A stretch of 64,000 nucleotides of DNA, from the NCBI RefSeq assembly GCF_018687715.1, contig NC_056765.1:4693501-4757500 (forward strand). The letters run 5' to 3'. A program made the translations under genes and the position numbers. The notes under the pieces are model-generated. The model was given only the letters and a program-made list of their open reading frames with translations. It was not told where the DNA came from and searched no databases. Shown here in pieces: positions 1 through 9,799 of this stretch. Position 1 is the first letter of the stretch. Each line of letters opens with the position of its first letter. Origin of the DNA: Carya illinoinensis. Lineage: Eukaryota; Streptophyta; Magnoliopsida; Fagales; Juglandaceae.

Positions 1-603
1 ATATATTCTTTTATAACAACAAATTACTAAAATAGACACATAAACTAACAAATAATTATTATTCAAAAACATACACTATACTAAAACATTATCACATTAA
101 GAATAAACATATTCAATAACAATAATTTTTCTTTTTAATTCATCCAAACAACACAAACTTAATCACAAATTATATCCACAATAAAATATAACAATAGAGT
201 TTAGTATATATACCTTGTGCTTTAAATAAATTCTTCTTCAAAAATCACAACTTCTCAACAATTCACAACAAATGATCCTTCAAAAAATACACAATACTAG
301 TTAGTTAAATATATATGAAATAAAACATTGATAATTATCATGTATATTACAAATAAAAAATGAGAAAAACCATTTACCTTAATGCTTAAAAAAATACCTT
401 TGCAAACATATACTCACTATAACCCTCCACTTCTTCTCTTCCTCTCTCTAAAACTCTCTCTCTCCCCACTGCTTTCCACTTCCTTTAGTATTCCGTCTCT
501 CTAAAACTCTCTCTGTCTCTCACTCTAGCACGCACGGAGGAAAGCAGAAATGAATCTGCTTTCCCGTGCGTGAAAGTATTATTTTCTGCTTGTTATGCAA
601 TTA

Positions 604-864
604 ACGTTCGAACGTTCATTAATGAACGTTCGGACGTTTGATTTTACGTTCGAACGTTTATGCATTAACGTTCGAACGTAAAATTATCCCGCCCAATAAT
701 TATACAGTACGTTCGCACGTATGTACGTCCATCCAACGTATTCGTCAGTAACGTTCGAACGTTAAAATAGTACGTTAGAACGTACTGTGCAAATTTGGTT
801 TAAGCGGGAAATTTCCCTCCGAATTTATTATAACGTCCGAACGTCATAATTTAAGTTCGAACGT
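604..864. repeat. Palindromic 12-mer block A (ACGTNCGNACGT)
   Basis: About nine copies of a self-complementary 12-mer occur here: exact ACGTTCGAACGT and the variants ACGTTCGGACGT, ACGTCCGAACGT and ACGTTCGCACGT. They are separated by 5-40 bp of AT-rich DNA. Each intact copy holds three CpGs, in DNA that is otherwise nearly CpG-free. Confidence 0.9.
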
Positions 865-1975
865 TAATATTATTATTTACATATTATATATTTAGTATAT
901 TCCTCATAATATACTTATATATTAAATTATAAATTATACATTATTAATTAATATATAATTTGTACCAATTATATAATATATAACATAAATATTATATAAG
1001 AATGTACTATATATATATTATAACTTTATATAAATATAATATATATAAAATATATATTATATTATAACTATAATATATAATATACTTATTATATATTATA
1101 GTTATAACAAGTATATTATAATATATTATATTGGAAAATTGTATATTATCCTAGTATAGTATACTTTAATATAGTATATCTAATAACTATATTAAAGTAA
1201 TATAGTCATATACTAATGTAGTATAAATATTATATAATATATTATCTATATTATAGTCTATAATATAGTATAAGTATTATATACTATATTATCTATATTA
1301 TAGTCTATAATATAGTATAAGTATTATATAGTATGTTATCTATATATAATAACTATATAATATCGTATAATATATTATATAGTAAATATATTATAGATAT
1401 AATATAGTACTAGTACTATGTTATATATACTACTTGTATATAATATAGTATATATACTACAAATATAGTGTAATACTTAGTATACTATACATATACTTTA
1501 TATGTATATACTATATATATATTATAGACTATATAATTACTATATAATATACTATAGTTATTATATAGATACTATAGTATATACACTATAGTATTGGATA
1601 GTGTTAAATAACTATATAATACTACTATATAATATATACTATATATATTAACATTATAAAGTGCTATATAATATATACTATATAATAACGGTTTCAATAA
1701 TACGTATATAACACTATATACGTATTAAAACTACATACACTATAACACTATATAGTATACACTATATAGAACATAAGTGTAATATACTATATATTATATA
1801 GTATAACACTATATAGTATATAATATACGTATATTATACGTATATAATATTATACATTATATAATATATAATATTATATATTATATATCATATTATATAG
1901 TAATATATAGGTAATATAATATATATTACATTATATATATTATATAATATATATAATATAATATATAGTGTAACA
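865..1975. repeat. Extremely AT-rich stretch with a ~55-bp tandem repeat
   Basis: Almost pure A/T (TATATA-like) for 1.1 kb, with no coding sequence and no copy of the 12-bp palindrome. Around 1210-1345 a unit of about 55 bp (TATTATAGTCTATAATATAG core) is repeated two to three times. It separates palindrome blocks A and B and could form cruciform structures. Confidence 0.85.
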
Positions 1976-2173
1976 ACGTTCGAATGTTATAACCAAAACG
2001 TTCGGACGTTTTGATTGACGTCCGAACATAATAGACGCACGTTCGCATGTTAACACAACGTCCGAACGTAAAAGTATCACGTTCGCACGTATGCTTTTAA
2101 GTCCGAACGTGATATACATAACGTTCGCATGTGGAGTTAACGTCCGAACGTTAATTAATTAACGTTCGGACGT
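1976..2173. repeat. Palindromic 12-mer block B, upstream of the TATA box
   Basis: Ten copies or near-copies of ACGTNCGNACGT lie in 198 bp. Several are decayed by CpG transitions, for example ACGTTCGCATGT at about 2039 and 2121. The last copy ends seven bases before the TATA box of the downstream gene, so the block forms its proximal upstream region. Confidence 0.9.
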
Positions 2174-2179
2174 TAACTG

Positions 2180-2186
2180 TATATAA
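2180..2186 (+). promoter_or_regulatory. TATA box of the transposon gene
   Basis: TATATAA followed by GG stands alone in moderately GC-rich sequence, directly after palindrome block B and about 25-35 bp before a pyrimidine-rich leader (2220-2310). The leader ends at a good splice donor, AAAG|GTAATG, at 2314/2315. This fits a core promoter with a non-coding first exon of roughly 100 bp. Confidence 0.55.
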
Positions 2187-2558
2187 GGCCAGGCACGACG
2201 GTTTCCAGGCCATAACTTGTACGAAACCGATCCGAAAACTCAAACTCTCTCATCCTCTCCGCCACGCACGCCGCCGCAACCGTCGCCATCCGCCACCGCA
2301 ACCGTCACTAAAAGGTAATGTGCCCTCTCCCTCTTCTATTTCCTTGCTTTTAATCGGTGGGTTTCAAAAATTCGAAACCCACCGTAGTCCGGTTATAAAA
2401 CTTGCATTTCCGGCCACCATTCGCAGTAAAATGATAGAATAGGACCGTAGAAACATTTCCCATCTTTTGAAATTCATATTTTGGTTGTTTGTGGCTTCGA
2501 AACATGCGTTTCGAAGCTTTCGGTAATGGCTGAGTCGACTCAGCGATTCCGTGTCGTA

Positions 2559-2933
2559 ACGTTCGGACGTCACGACACAACGTCCGAACGTGTGACCTTT
2601 TGTATTCAATACGTTCGCACGTTATATTGTTACGTGCGAACGTATTAGTTTTACGTGCGAACGTTTTTATCCAACGCTTTAACGTAATGTTGGATAAAAC
2701 GTTCGAACGTAATCCGTTGGTCTTCTTCGGCTAGTAAGAACGTCCTAACGTATGACGATTCAAATTCATTACGTCCGAACGTTTAGGTAATACGTTCGGA
2801 CGTAATGAGCTTATTCGCACGTTTTTATCGAACGTTTGAATGAAACGTTCGATAAAAACGTCCGAACGTTTCATCTTTGTATATTCGGACGTATTTTAAC
2901 GTGCGAACGTACATTGTATTAACGTTCGAACGT
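2559..2933. repeat. Palindromic 12-mer block C, inside the 5' intron
   Basis: About thirteen copies of ACGTNCGNACGT and half-copies occur inside the proposed intron 2315-3154 of the downstream gene. They include ACGTGCGAACGT, the reverse complement of ACGTTCGCACGT, so both orientations of the asymmetric variants are present. Confidence 0.9.
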
Positions 2934-3157
2934 TTACAATATAAAATTTTTTTATAATGTTTCTTTTAGGTATTATTATTTTATATATTGAAAAAGTGAG
3001 TTTCTTTAAAAGTTTTACTCGCAAAATTATGTAAATTTATAAGGATGATATTTTAATTTTTAGTATAATCCATATATGTCATAATACGTATGTATCTGTG
3101 ATTATAATCATTTTTTTAAAATGTTATAACTTATATATATTTTTTTATTTTCAGGAT

Positions 3158-4384
3158 ATGGCTCAGTATATGATGACAAGGAAGCAAGGGAGGGATGGAG
3201 GCAATCCGGACATCGCTCGACTGGGGGCACGAACTGTTATGGGGGAACGAGAAATCCTCATTAATGAGTTTGATGAGCTCAGCTGGGAGCGAAAGACGCT
3301 GAGAGACGTCTTCGTCACTAGAGGCTGGGGCCCCATATGCACATTGAGGGGAAAGATTTACCCCACAATGGTTCGAGAGTTTTACATTGGGATGGCCACC
3401 ATGCCTAACGATGCATCATCCCATACTCTCAGTGTACGCGGTGTACAGTTTCAGTTCTCAGTGGATGTTCTCGCCGACTTGCTCCAGATTCCGCGTATGC
3501 TACCTGAGTCGACAGCTGCTCAGGCTGATGACATAGCAGCTGCATTTTCCCCGGGCATATTCGAGGCAGATCCAGCTGCTTCTGCTTTATCTTCGGGCCC
3601 TGTTGAGTTTATGCCCAGTCATGAAGAAGATCGACCCGAGGGCGATCCTATTGCTGCTGAGGTTGGTGACGATGAGCGGGACCAGGATTTCTACATCCTC
3701 ACTGGCACGGACCGCACAAAGCTCGATAGGCCGAACTCCTTCAGCCAGAATCAGTTGCTGCCTTTCTTTCGCATGTTGCACATTTTTGTTGCAACAAATG
3801 TAGACCCGGTGGCACATAAGAGCACATTCAGTCGGGCTCGTGCACAGTTCCTGATTGTCTTGGCACGTGGTGAGTCCATTGACTTGCCCCTTGTTATATT
3901 TGAGCGGATCCGTTACGAGGCCAGCATCGTTACCACGGATAATCTCCCGTACGGAGTCATCATCAGCCGCTTATTACTAGCCTGGGGAGTGCCACTCCAG
4001 GCAGAGGAGATGGTGATAAACCAGATGAGCCCTATCGACATAACCACACACCGCCGGAGCATTGGACAGGGGAGAGGCTCAGCTCGGCGTCAGTCTGGTC
4101 CTACGCCAGATCTTGTTCCCCCGACTGAGTCTGGGGCCGATGTTGCTCGCCCGTCGGCGAGTACTAGTCAGCAGCCGGGAGTTACATCTGCTGGGGATGT
4201 GCGACCTGCTTGGGTTGATACAATGATGACAGATATGAAGGCGCATATAGACCGACAGATCGATAGACAGATTGCACATATAGATCAGGCTGTCGCACAT
4301 CTTGCACATCATGTAGATGTGCTAAACAATAAGGTTGAGACATTGACTGAGGAGTTTCGATCTTTTGTAAACCAGCAGTTCTGA
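3158..4384 (+). CDS. Putative plant transposon protein (PF20167-like), 408 aa
   Basis: This is the only long, unbroken transposon reading frame in the window. The start at 3158 is preferred over the longer frame because a splice acceptor (TTTTCAG, ending 3154) lies just before it; this pairs with a donor at 2315 and gives a non-coding exon 1. Residues about 25-125 match the conserved block of the plant 'putative plant transposon protein' domain: RGWGPICTL, then MVREFYIGM, then VRGVQFQFSVDVL and LPQIPR-like residues. A second conserved patch (LPYGVIISRLLLAWGV) lies near 275-290. The middle is acidic and low-complexity. The C-terminus (about 355-405) is a heptad-rich coiled coil rich in His, Ile and Gln. 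No catalytic triad is visible, so a DNA-binding or capsid-like role is equally possible. The family's biochemical function is, to my knowledge, undetermined. Confidence 0.65.
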   Translation: MAQYMMTRKQGRDGGNPDIARLGARTVMGEREILINEFDELSWERKTLRDVFVTRGWGPICTLRGKIYPTMVREFYIGMATMPNDASSHTLSVRGVQFQFSVDVLADLLQIPRMLPESTAAQADDIAAAFSPGIFEADPAASALSSGPVEFMPSHEEDRPEGDPIAAEVGDDERDQDFYILTGTDRTKLDRPNSFSQNQLLPFFRMLHIFVATNVDPVAHKSTFSRARAQFLIVLARGESIDLPLVIFERIRYEASIVTTDNLPYGVIISRLLLAWGVPLQAEEMVINQMSPIDITTHRRSIGQGRGSARRQSGPTPDLVPPTESGADVARPSASTSQQPGVTSAGDVRPAWVDTMMTDMKAHIDRQIDRQIAHIDQAVAHLAHHVDVLNNKVETLTEEFRSFVNQQF

Positions 4385-4404
4385 AAGTGATTTGTAAAAA
4401 TTTA

Positions 4405-4745
4405 TCATTCGAACGTTTTTTATTTTCGACATATGTAATGGACACAAATATTTAATGTATGTATTGTGTAGCTTAATTTCTACTCTTAATTTTTTTTAAT
4501 ATAACGTTACTCAACCTTACTATTAAAAAAAATATATATTATGGTTAATTTATGTAATTTTACATATAACGTTCGAACTTTATCACATTAACGTTCGAAC
4601 ATTGGCGCTAATATATTCACGTTCGCACGTAAATAGTTAAAACGTTCGAACGTTCGCGCTAATTTTTTTACGTTTGCACGTAAATATACATAACATTCGA
4701 ACGTTACTGTGACGTTCGAACGTATTATGGGAAACGTCCAAACGT
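4405..4745. repeat. Palindromic 12-mer block D, 3' of the gene
   Basis: About nine copies lie between the stop codon and the CACTA end. Most deviations are CpG transitions (ACATTCGAACGT, ACGTTTGCACGT, ACGTCCAAACGT). The block is adjacent to a different family of GTCACAGTTT-type subterminal repeats (4760-4850). Confidence 0.9.
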
Positions 4746-4870
4746 TTTGAAATTCTTGCCCAACATTTAGTGACAGTTCTCACAAACCGTCACAGTAAAT
4801 ACGTTTTAGTCACAGTTTGGAAACCGTCACTATTTATAATCTATCACTAAAAGCCATATTTGTTGTAGTG
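4746..4870 (-). repeat. CACTA terminal and subterminal region
   Basis: The terminus read from the right is CACTACAACAAATATGGC. Internal to it are alternating direct and inverted motifs of the type GTCACAGT and ACCGTCAC. Such repeats are the usual transposase-binding landscape of CACTA ends. The three bases after the end are TCA; the partner target duplication is outside the window. Confidence 0.7.
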
Positions 4871-5458
4871 TCACCTCTACGAGCCAAAAAATCCGTAGCT
4901 TGGTTTACTTCTCGAAATTGATACCGAATTAAGAAATTGACACCCTGTAATTCCTTAACAGTTTCCTCCCAAAAATCCCAAAGGTACCAAATTGAATAAC
5001 TCCCAGCAATTACCCAGTCCACCACTATCTTAGAATCACACTCAATTTCTAGAACTAGAAAACCCAAAGATTTACACAAAGCCACACCCTCTTTAAGGGC
5101 CCTAAGCTCTACTGCATTATTAGTACCTTGGCCAAAAGAAGCAAAAAAAGCCCCTAAAACATTGCCATGACCATCCCGAATCACCCTTACTCCACTGCAA
5201 GTCCCTGGGTTTCCTCGACAACTACTATCAACAGCTTAACATAACCAAACAACGGCTTACTACATGATACCATCCGAGATTGACGTTGTCTAATAGGCTA
5301 CAAGGGAATATTTAAAAAAATGAAGAATCCACCATCTGAAGACGATAGCGAGCCAACTTTCTTGCACTCTCCCGAAAAAGTTCTCATCCAAACTTTCAAA
5401 GACCTCCAAACACCTTCAAACGACTCCATACAGCCCTTCATTCTAGCCTTACACCGCC
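4871..5458 (-). pseudogene. LINE-1 3' part: RNase H domain fragment
   Basis: Minus-strand translation from about 5455 gives RRCKARMKG. It continues through the diagnostic SCRGNPG and IRDGHGN motifs to an RNase H fold (AVELRALKEGVALCKSLG, then ARRGD) typical of the RVT_3 domain at the end of plant L1-type LINE ORF2. The frame is then cut by the CACTA end at 4870. The upstream coding part lies at 10741-13927, because an Athila-like element separates the two. It is decayed and frame-shifted near 5220-5300. Confidence 0.8.
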
Positions 5459-6824
5459 TGATGAGTGTGCGAAAGTGCACTCTATATACCCTATTATTGG
5501 ACTAAAATACTAAAATATGAATAGAAATCATAGGAATTAATGTGTATTCTTCAATTGAATTTCTATTTACGTTGGGATACTCCTAAACAGTTTTTTTATG
5601 TCTAATTTCAGAGTTTATAAAAAAGCAAGTCAAGCCCAGCCAAATTCAAAGGAGGACATTCATGGGGTTTGAGAGCAATTTGGAAGAAAAGAAAAAGAAA
5701 AAAATCACAAAATGAAACCACAAGAAGTCCAAGTCCGAAATTCGCTAGGAGACAGTCTGGACATATTCTAGTCTTTTGACTGTATCTTTTTACTCATATA
5801 TCGGATTGATGCGATTATTGATGCATTGGAAAGCTATCTTAAAGGGCTATAACTTTGTCTCTAATAAGGATTTCTAAATTCAAACTCCTGAAGGCTGTAC
5901 GTGGCTGCCAAGATAAGTCCTAAAATTTAAGCGATTTTTTTATGCGGAAATCAAGAGGACATTAGGGTTTCTTTCTTACCCTATATAAGCATATCATTAG
6001 CACGAAATGGAGGGGAGGAAGAGGCACAAGAGGCAAATCTGAAGAGAGGAGAAAATCACTTCCATGGCCACCGTTCGCTTCAGTTTTCTCTGGAGATATT
6101 TGTTGTCCATTATATTTATGGGTAACTAAATTCTCAAGTAGGGTTAGGGATGAACTTGCACATTAGATGGTATTTCTAATTTATTATTAATTCATGTATT
6201 TGATTTTCAATTGCTAAAACTCTTTTGTTCTATCATTCTCAATTCATCGTTGATGTTTTCTTCTCCGAATAATCATAGAATTTATTGTGTTTATGGATTC
6301 AGTAATGCTTTTTCTATTGAATGGATTAGTTCTTTGATTATGTTTGGATCGATTATTTATCTATATTGATTTAGTTTTTTGCTGCAATATCGCTTCCTGA
6401 GTATATTGTCGTCATTGAATTTTATCAATAAGGGTAGTAATTCACGTTTTTTAAAAGTGGTGAATGTTTTTTCAAAGGGTTACATTTGATTTAAGTCTGG
6501 TTTATAAATCTATACCTTCCGATTGGGAATTGCGGGAATTGAGTTCCTAATTGAGTTATCCAATGAATTAAGAATAATTAAAATACCAGATTTGTGCAAG
6601 GGATTCCCGACGCTCTACTGTTTGTTAAATTTGAGTACTTTTTCTGTTAATCACTTTGCTTCACTTGAATTTACATTTAAAATTAATCTTTATTCTCTAT
6701 TACTTATTTAATATTTTTTATTTAGTTTCTTTGTTCCTCTTGCTATTCTTTTAATTTGTCTCCCTGTGGAATCGACACCCCAAAGCTGTGCTACAACTAC
6801 CGCGTTATTCTTTGGGCGTAATCA
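5459..6824 (+). repeat. 5' LTR of the Athila-like element
   Basis: It starts TGATGAGTGTGCGAAAGTGC and ends GGCGTAATCA, five bases before the primer binding site; the length is 1366 bp. The 3' part holds the CCCTGTGGAATCGACACC stretch often seen near the end of Athila/Tat-type LTRs. The start is inferred from the break in LINE homology and the TG dinucleotide. The open frame at 6523-6711 has no family signature. Confidence 0.65.
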
Positions 6825-6829
6825 AATTT

Positions 6830-6847
6830 TGGCGCCGTTGCCGGGGA
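6830..6847 (+). other. Primer binding site (tRNA-Asp type)
   Basis: TGGCGCCGTTGCCGGGGA is the standard Athila-lineage primer binding site, complementary to the 3' end of tRNA-Asp. It sits five bases after the LTR end. Confidence 0.85.
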
Positions 6848-7039
6848 GACGGTAGAAGAATTGTGAGATATTTTTTCTTTTCAACAATTTGTAAAGGCGG
6901 TAACTTCGTTCCCTATTTTAGCTTGCTGCATTTTTTTTAATTTTCTTTTTCTTTTTGTAGTTTTTTTTTAGTGTTAGGTTTTTCTCTACCTTGCATGCAC
7001 AGGTATAGAGAAGCCTTGGGTCGGTTTGCTTGTAGACCT

Positions 7040-8944
7040 ATGTTAGAATCAGAGTTTAATTTTTCTGATCATTTGTTTGATAATTCTTCTAATTTTGAGA
7101 AAATGAGTGAACATGAAGATCAACCCACTAGGACCCTTCAGGATTACCTCCACCCTACACGCACAGCCACACCATCATGCATCATGTTTCCAGCTAATAT
7201 TCGCCAATTGGATTTTAAAACAGGGATGATACAGTTACTCCCTACTTTTCATGGCTTGGAAAATGAAAATCCATATGTGCACATTAGGAAGTTTGAGGAA
7301 GTAGTTGCGACTTTTCATAGTCAAAATGCAACTGATGACATTGTGAGACTTAAGTTCTTTCCTTTCTCTTTGAAGGATAGAGCTAAGAGTTGGCTATACT
7401 CTTTGAGACCACGATCTATTGGGTCATGGAATGAGATGACTCAGGTCTTTTTTAATAAATACTTTCCCCAACATAAGACCAATGCTTTAAAAAGACAAAT
7501 CTCCACCTTTGTACAAAAGGACAGTGAGACTTTGTATCAGTCTTGGGAGAGATTTAAGGAGCTATTGAGTATGTGTCTTCACCATAGGTATGAGAATTGG
7601 CGCTTAGTGAGCTATTTTTATGAGGGACTTACACCTAGAGAGCGTCAATTTGTGGAGATGATGTGTAATGGTGAGTTCTTACAGAAAGATCCTGATGAGG
7701 CCATAGAATACCTCAATGAGCTTGCTGAAAAAGCTCACACTTGGACTGGACCTAGTGCTACTGAGAGCACAAATAGGTCACGACCTGCAGGAAACCTAAA
7801 TGGTGGTGGAATTTACCATCTCAGGGAAGAAGATAACCCAAAGGCTAAGGTTGAGATGCTCACTAGGGAGCTAGAGGTGTTGAAGAATAAAGACTTAAAG
7901 CCAACACACGTGGCTAATCATGCAGAGTCTTTTGGACGATGTTTTGTATGTGGTGGGGTAGATCACCTTGCCCAAGAGTATCCCACATTTGCTGAGATGA
8001 GAGGGATATATGAGGAACAATGTAATGCCTTAGGTATGTACATGAAGCCTGTTGCACCTTTCTCTGATACCTACAATCCTGGGTGGCGTAATCACCCCAA
8101 TTTTAGCTGGAAGTCTGAAAACCAGCCGCCTGCACAACCCCCTAGATCATATCCTGCACCATATCATGCACCTTCATCTTCTAGGAGTCCTTTAGAAGAC
8201 ACTTTGCATGCTTCTATTGAGGCACAGAGTAAAACTAATCAAAAGTTTGAATCTTTGATTATGCAGGTTGTTGAAGAAAACAAAGAGATAAAGAGTTATA
8301 TATCCAAGATAATGAGCTCCTTGAGTGTGAATGAGCGTGGCAAGTTTCCTTCTCAAGCTCAATCCGCACCCCAAGGTCAGCATATGGCACAAACAAATTT
8401 AAAAGAAGTGAATGCCATTATGACAAGAAGTGGTAAGTCCTTACACATTCCAACAATTGATAAGCAAGAGGATGTTGAAGAGGAACAAAGCAATGATAGC
8501 ACCGAGTTCCCCAAGGATGCCGAGGTAATCAAGAATCCAGTTAAGGTACCATTTCCTCAAGCTTTAAAATCTGATATGCGAACTTTGGATCCTAGTAATG
8601 AAATCTTGGAGAACCTCAGGCAGGTAAAGATTAACCTTCCTCTTTTGCATGTTATTAAACAAGTTCCAACTTATGCAAAAGTTCTTAAAGATTTGTGTAC
8701 AGTTAAGAGGAAGCACCATGTTAAGAAGACAGCATTTCTGACAGAGCAAGTTAGTGCTCTAATTAAGCAGCGAATTCCTCCTAAGTACAAGGATCCTGGT
8801 TGTCCAACCATTGCATGTAATATTGGGAATCATGAGTTTGGGCAAGCCTTGCTAGATCTAGGAGCTAGTGTTAATTTGATGCCTTATTCCATTTATTTGC
8901 AGCTTGGTTTGGATGAAATTAAGCCTACTTCTGTCATGCTTTAG
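7040..8944 (+). pseudogene. gag: Athila-like gag and start of protease
   Basis: The frame is open from before 7000 to a TAG at 8942. A Retrotrans_gag (PF03732) core lies at about 7210-7700: WLYSL, then FFNKYFP, then the ERFKEL region. A zinc knuckle follows at about 7939-7980, reading C-x2-C-x4-H-x4-Tyr, so the last cysteine is replaced. A low-complexity proline/serine linker leads to a retropepsin start at about 8810-8900 with the active-site motif DLGAS. The TAG at 8942 replaces a glutamine codon at a position conserved in the family, and protease homology continues after it. The most likely initiator is one of two ATGs (7040 or 7104); translation from the upstream ATG in the leader is less likely. 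Confidence 0.75.
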
Positions 8945-9379
8945 TTGGCTGATCGTTCAATTAAGAAACCGAGGGGGATAGATGAGGATGTTTTGATCCA
9001 AATTGACAAGTTTTATCATCCTGTTGATTTCTTAATTTTGGACACTTAATCAATTGTTGAGTCTAACTCTAAAGTTCCTCTCATATTAGGTAGACCTTTC
9101 CTTGCTACGGCTAATGCACTTATAAATTGCAGGAATGAGTTGATGAAGTTATCTTTTGGAAACATGACCATGGAGGTCAACATTTTCCATATTGAGAAGC
9201 AGCCAACAGATGACGAGTGCCATCAAACGTATATGATTGATGCACTCATAGACAAGGTAGTTCACACAACTCATGATTTTGATCCCCTGGAATATTCCCT
9301 TGTGAATTCTGAGTTTAATACATCTGTTAGTGATTCATCTGATATTATTGATATTTGTGCTGTTTTTTATGAAACTTAG
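8945..9379 (+). pseudogene. Athila-like protease C-terminal part
   Basis: In frame after the TAG, the sequence keeps the retropepsin second half (LADRS, PRG, then LILGRPFLATA, the conserved GRPFL motif). A second stop (TAA at about 9047) interrupts it. After about 9200 the acidic linker that normally precedes reverse transcriptase begins, ending at a TAG at 9377. Confidence 0.7.
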
Positions 9380-9799
9380 GATTATGGCACACAGGTTTGG
9401 CAACAGAAATTTAAGGAGTTACCTAAGAAATGTGGAAAACAGATTCCTGTAAGTATGAAAGTACCAAGAGTTAAATTGAAATCTTTGCCTAAGTCTAAAG
9501 TCTATAAGGTCAAAATAAAAACGTTTCATGATAAAAATATTCTTAGGAAGAGGTTTAAACCTAATGACCGAATATGCTTATATGATTTTGGATCTCACAA
9601 GCACAAAGGAAAACTTCGGTTTAGGTGCACTGACCCATTTATAGTGAAAAATGTTTTTGTAAATGGGGCGGTAGAAATAGAAGATCCTAAGAATGGTCGG
9701 ATCTTTAAAGTAAATGGTCAACGCCTTAAAATATTAATTGATAGGCAAGTTTCGGAAGTGGAAGACATTCCACTTGTGGATCCAGTCTATCAACCTTGA
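9380..9799 (+). pseudogene. Fusion of pre-RT linker to integrase C-terminus (internal deletion scar)
   Basis: The first part (LKSLPKS at about 9476-9500) resembles the linker just before reverse transcriptase. It runs directly into KTFHDKNI, then KLRFRCTDPF, AVEIEDP and FKVNGQRLK, the C-terminal tail of Athila integrase. The whole RT, RNase H and integrase core is therefore missing, and the join is in frame, leaving a 114-codon open frame from 9455. The junction lies near 9490-9515. No catalytic integrase residue is present. Confidence 0.7.

Larger units (their letters stand above)
1..4870 (+). mobile_element. CACTA-ended element carrying a plant transposon gene (left end outside window)
   Basis: The right boundary is at 4870. 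Read from the right, the end is CACTACAACAAATATGGC, the classic CACTA terminus, and it cuts into a LINE RNase H reading frame. Inside the end, 4760-4850 carries several GTCACAGTTT/ACCGTCAC-like subterminal repeats. No matching CACTA terminus is visible at 1-600, so the left end lies outside the window. The element carries one gene (3158-4384) and four blocks of a 12-bp palindrome. No TNP2-type transposase is seen here, so this copy may be non-autonomous, or its transposase may lie to the left. The 1-600 stretch is AT-rich with a pyrimidine-rich CTCTCTCT patch near 430-530 and no coding sequence that I can support. Confidence 0.65.
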
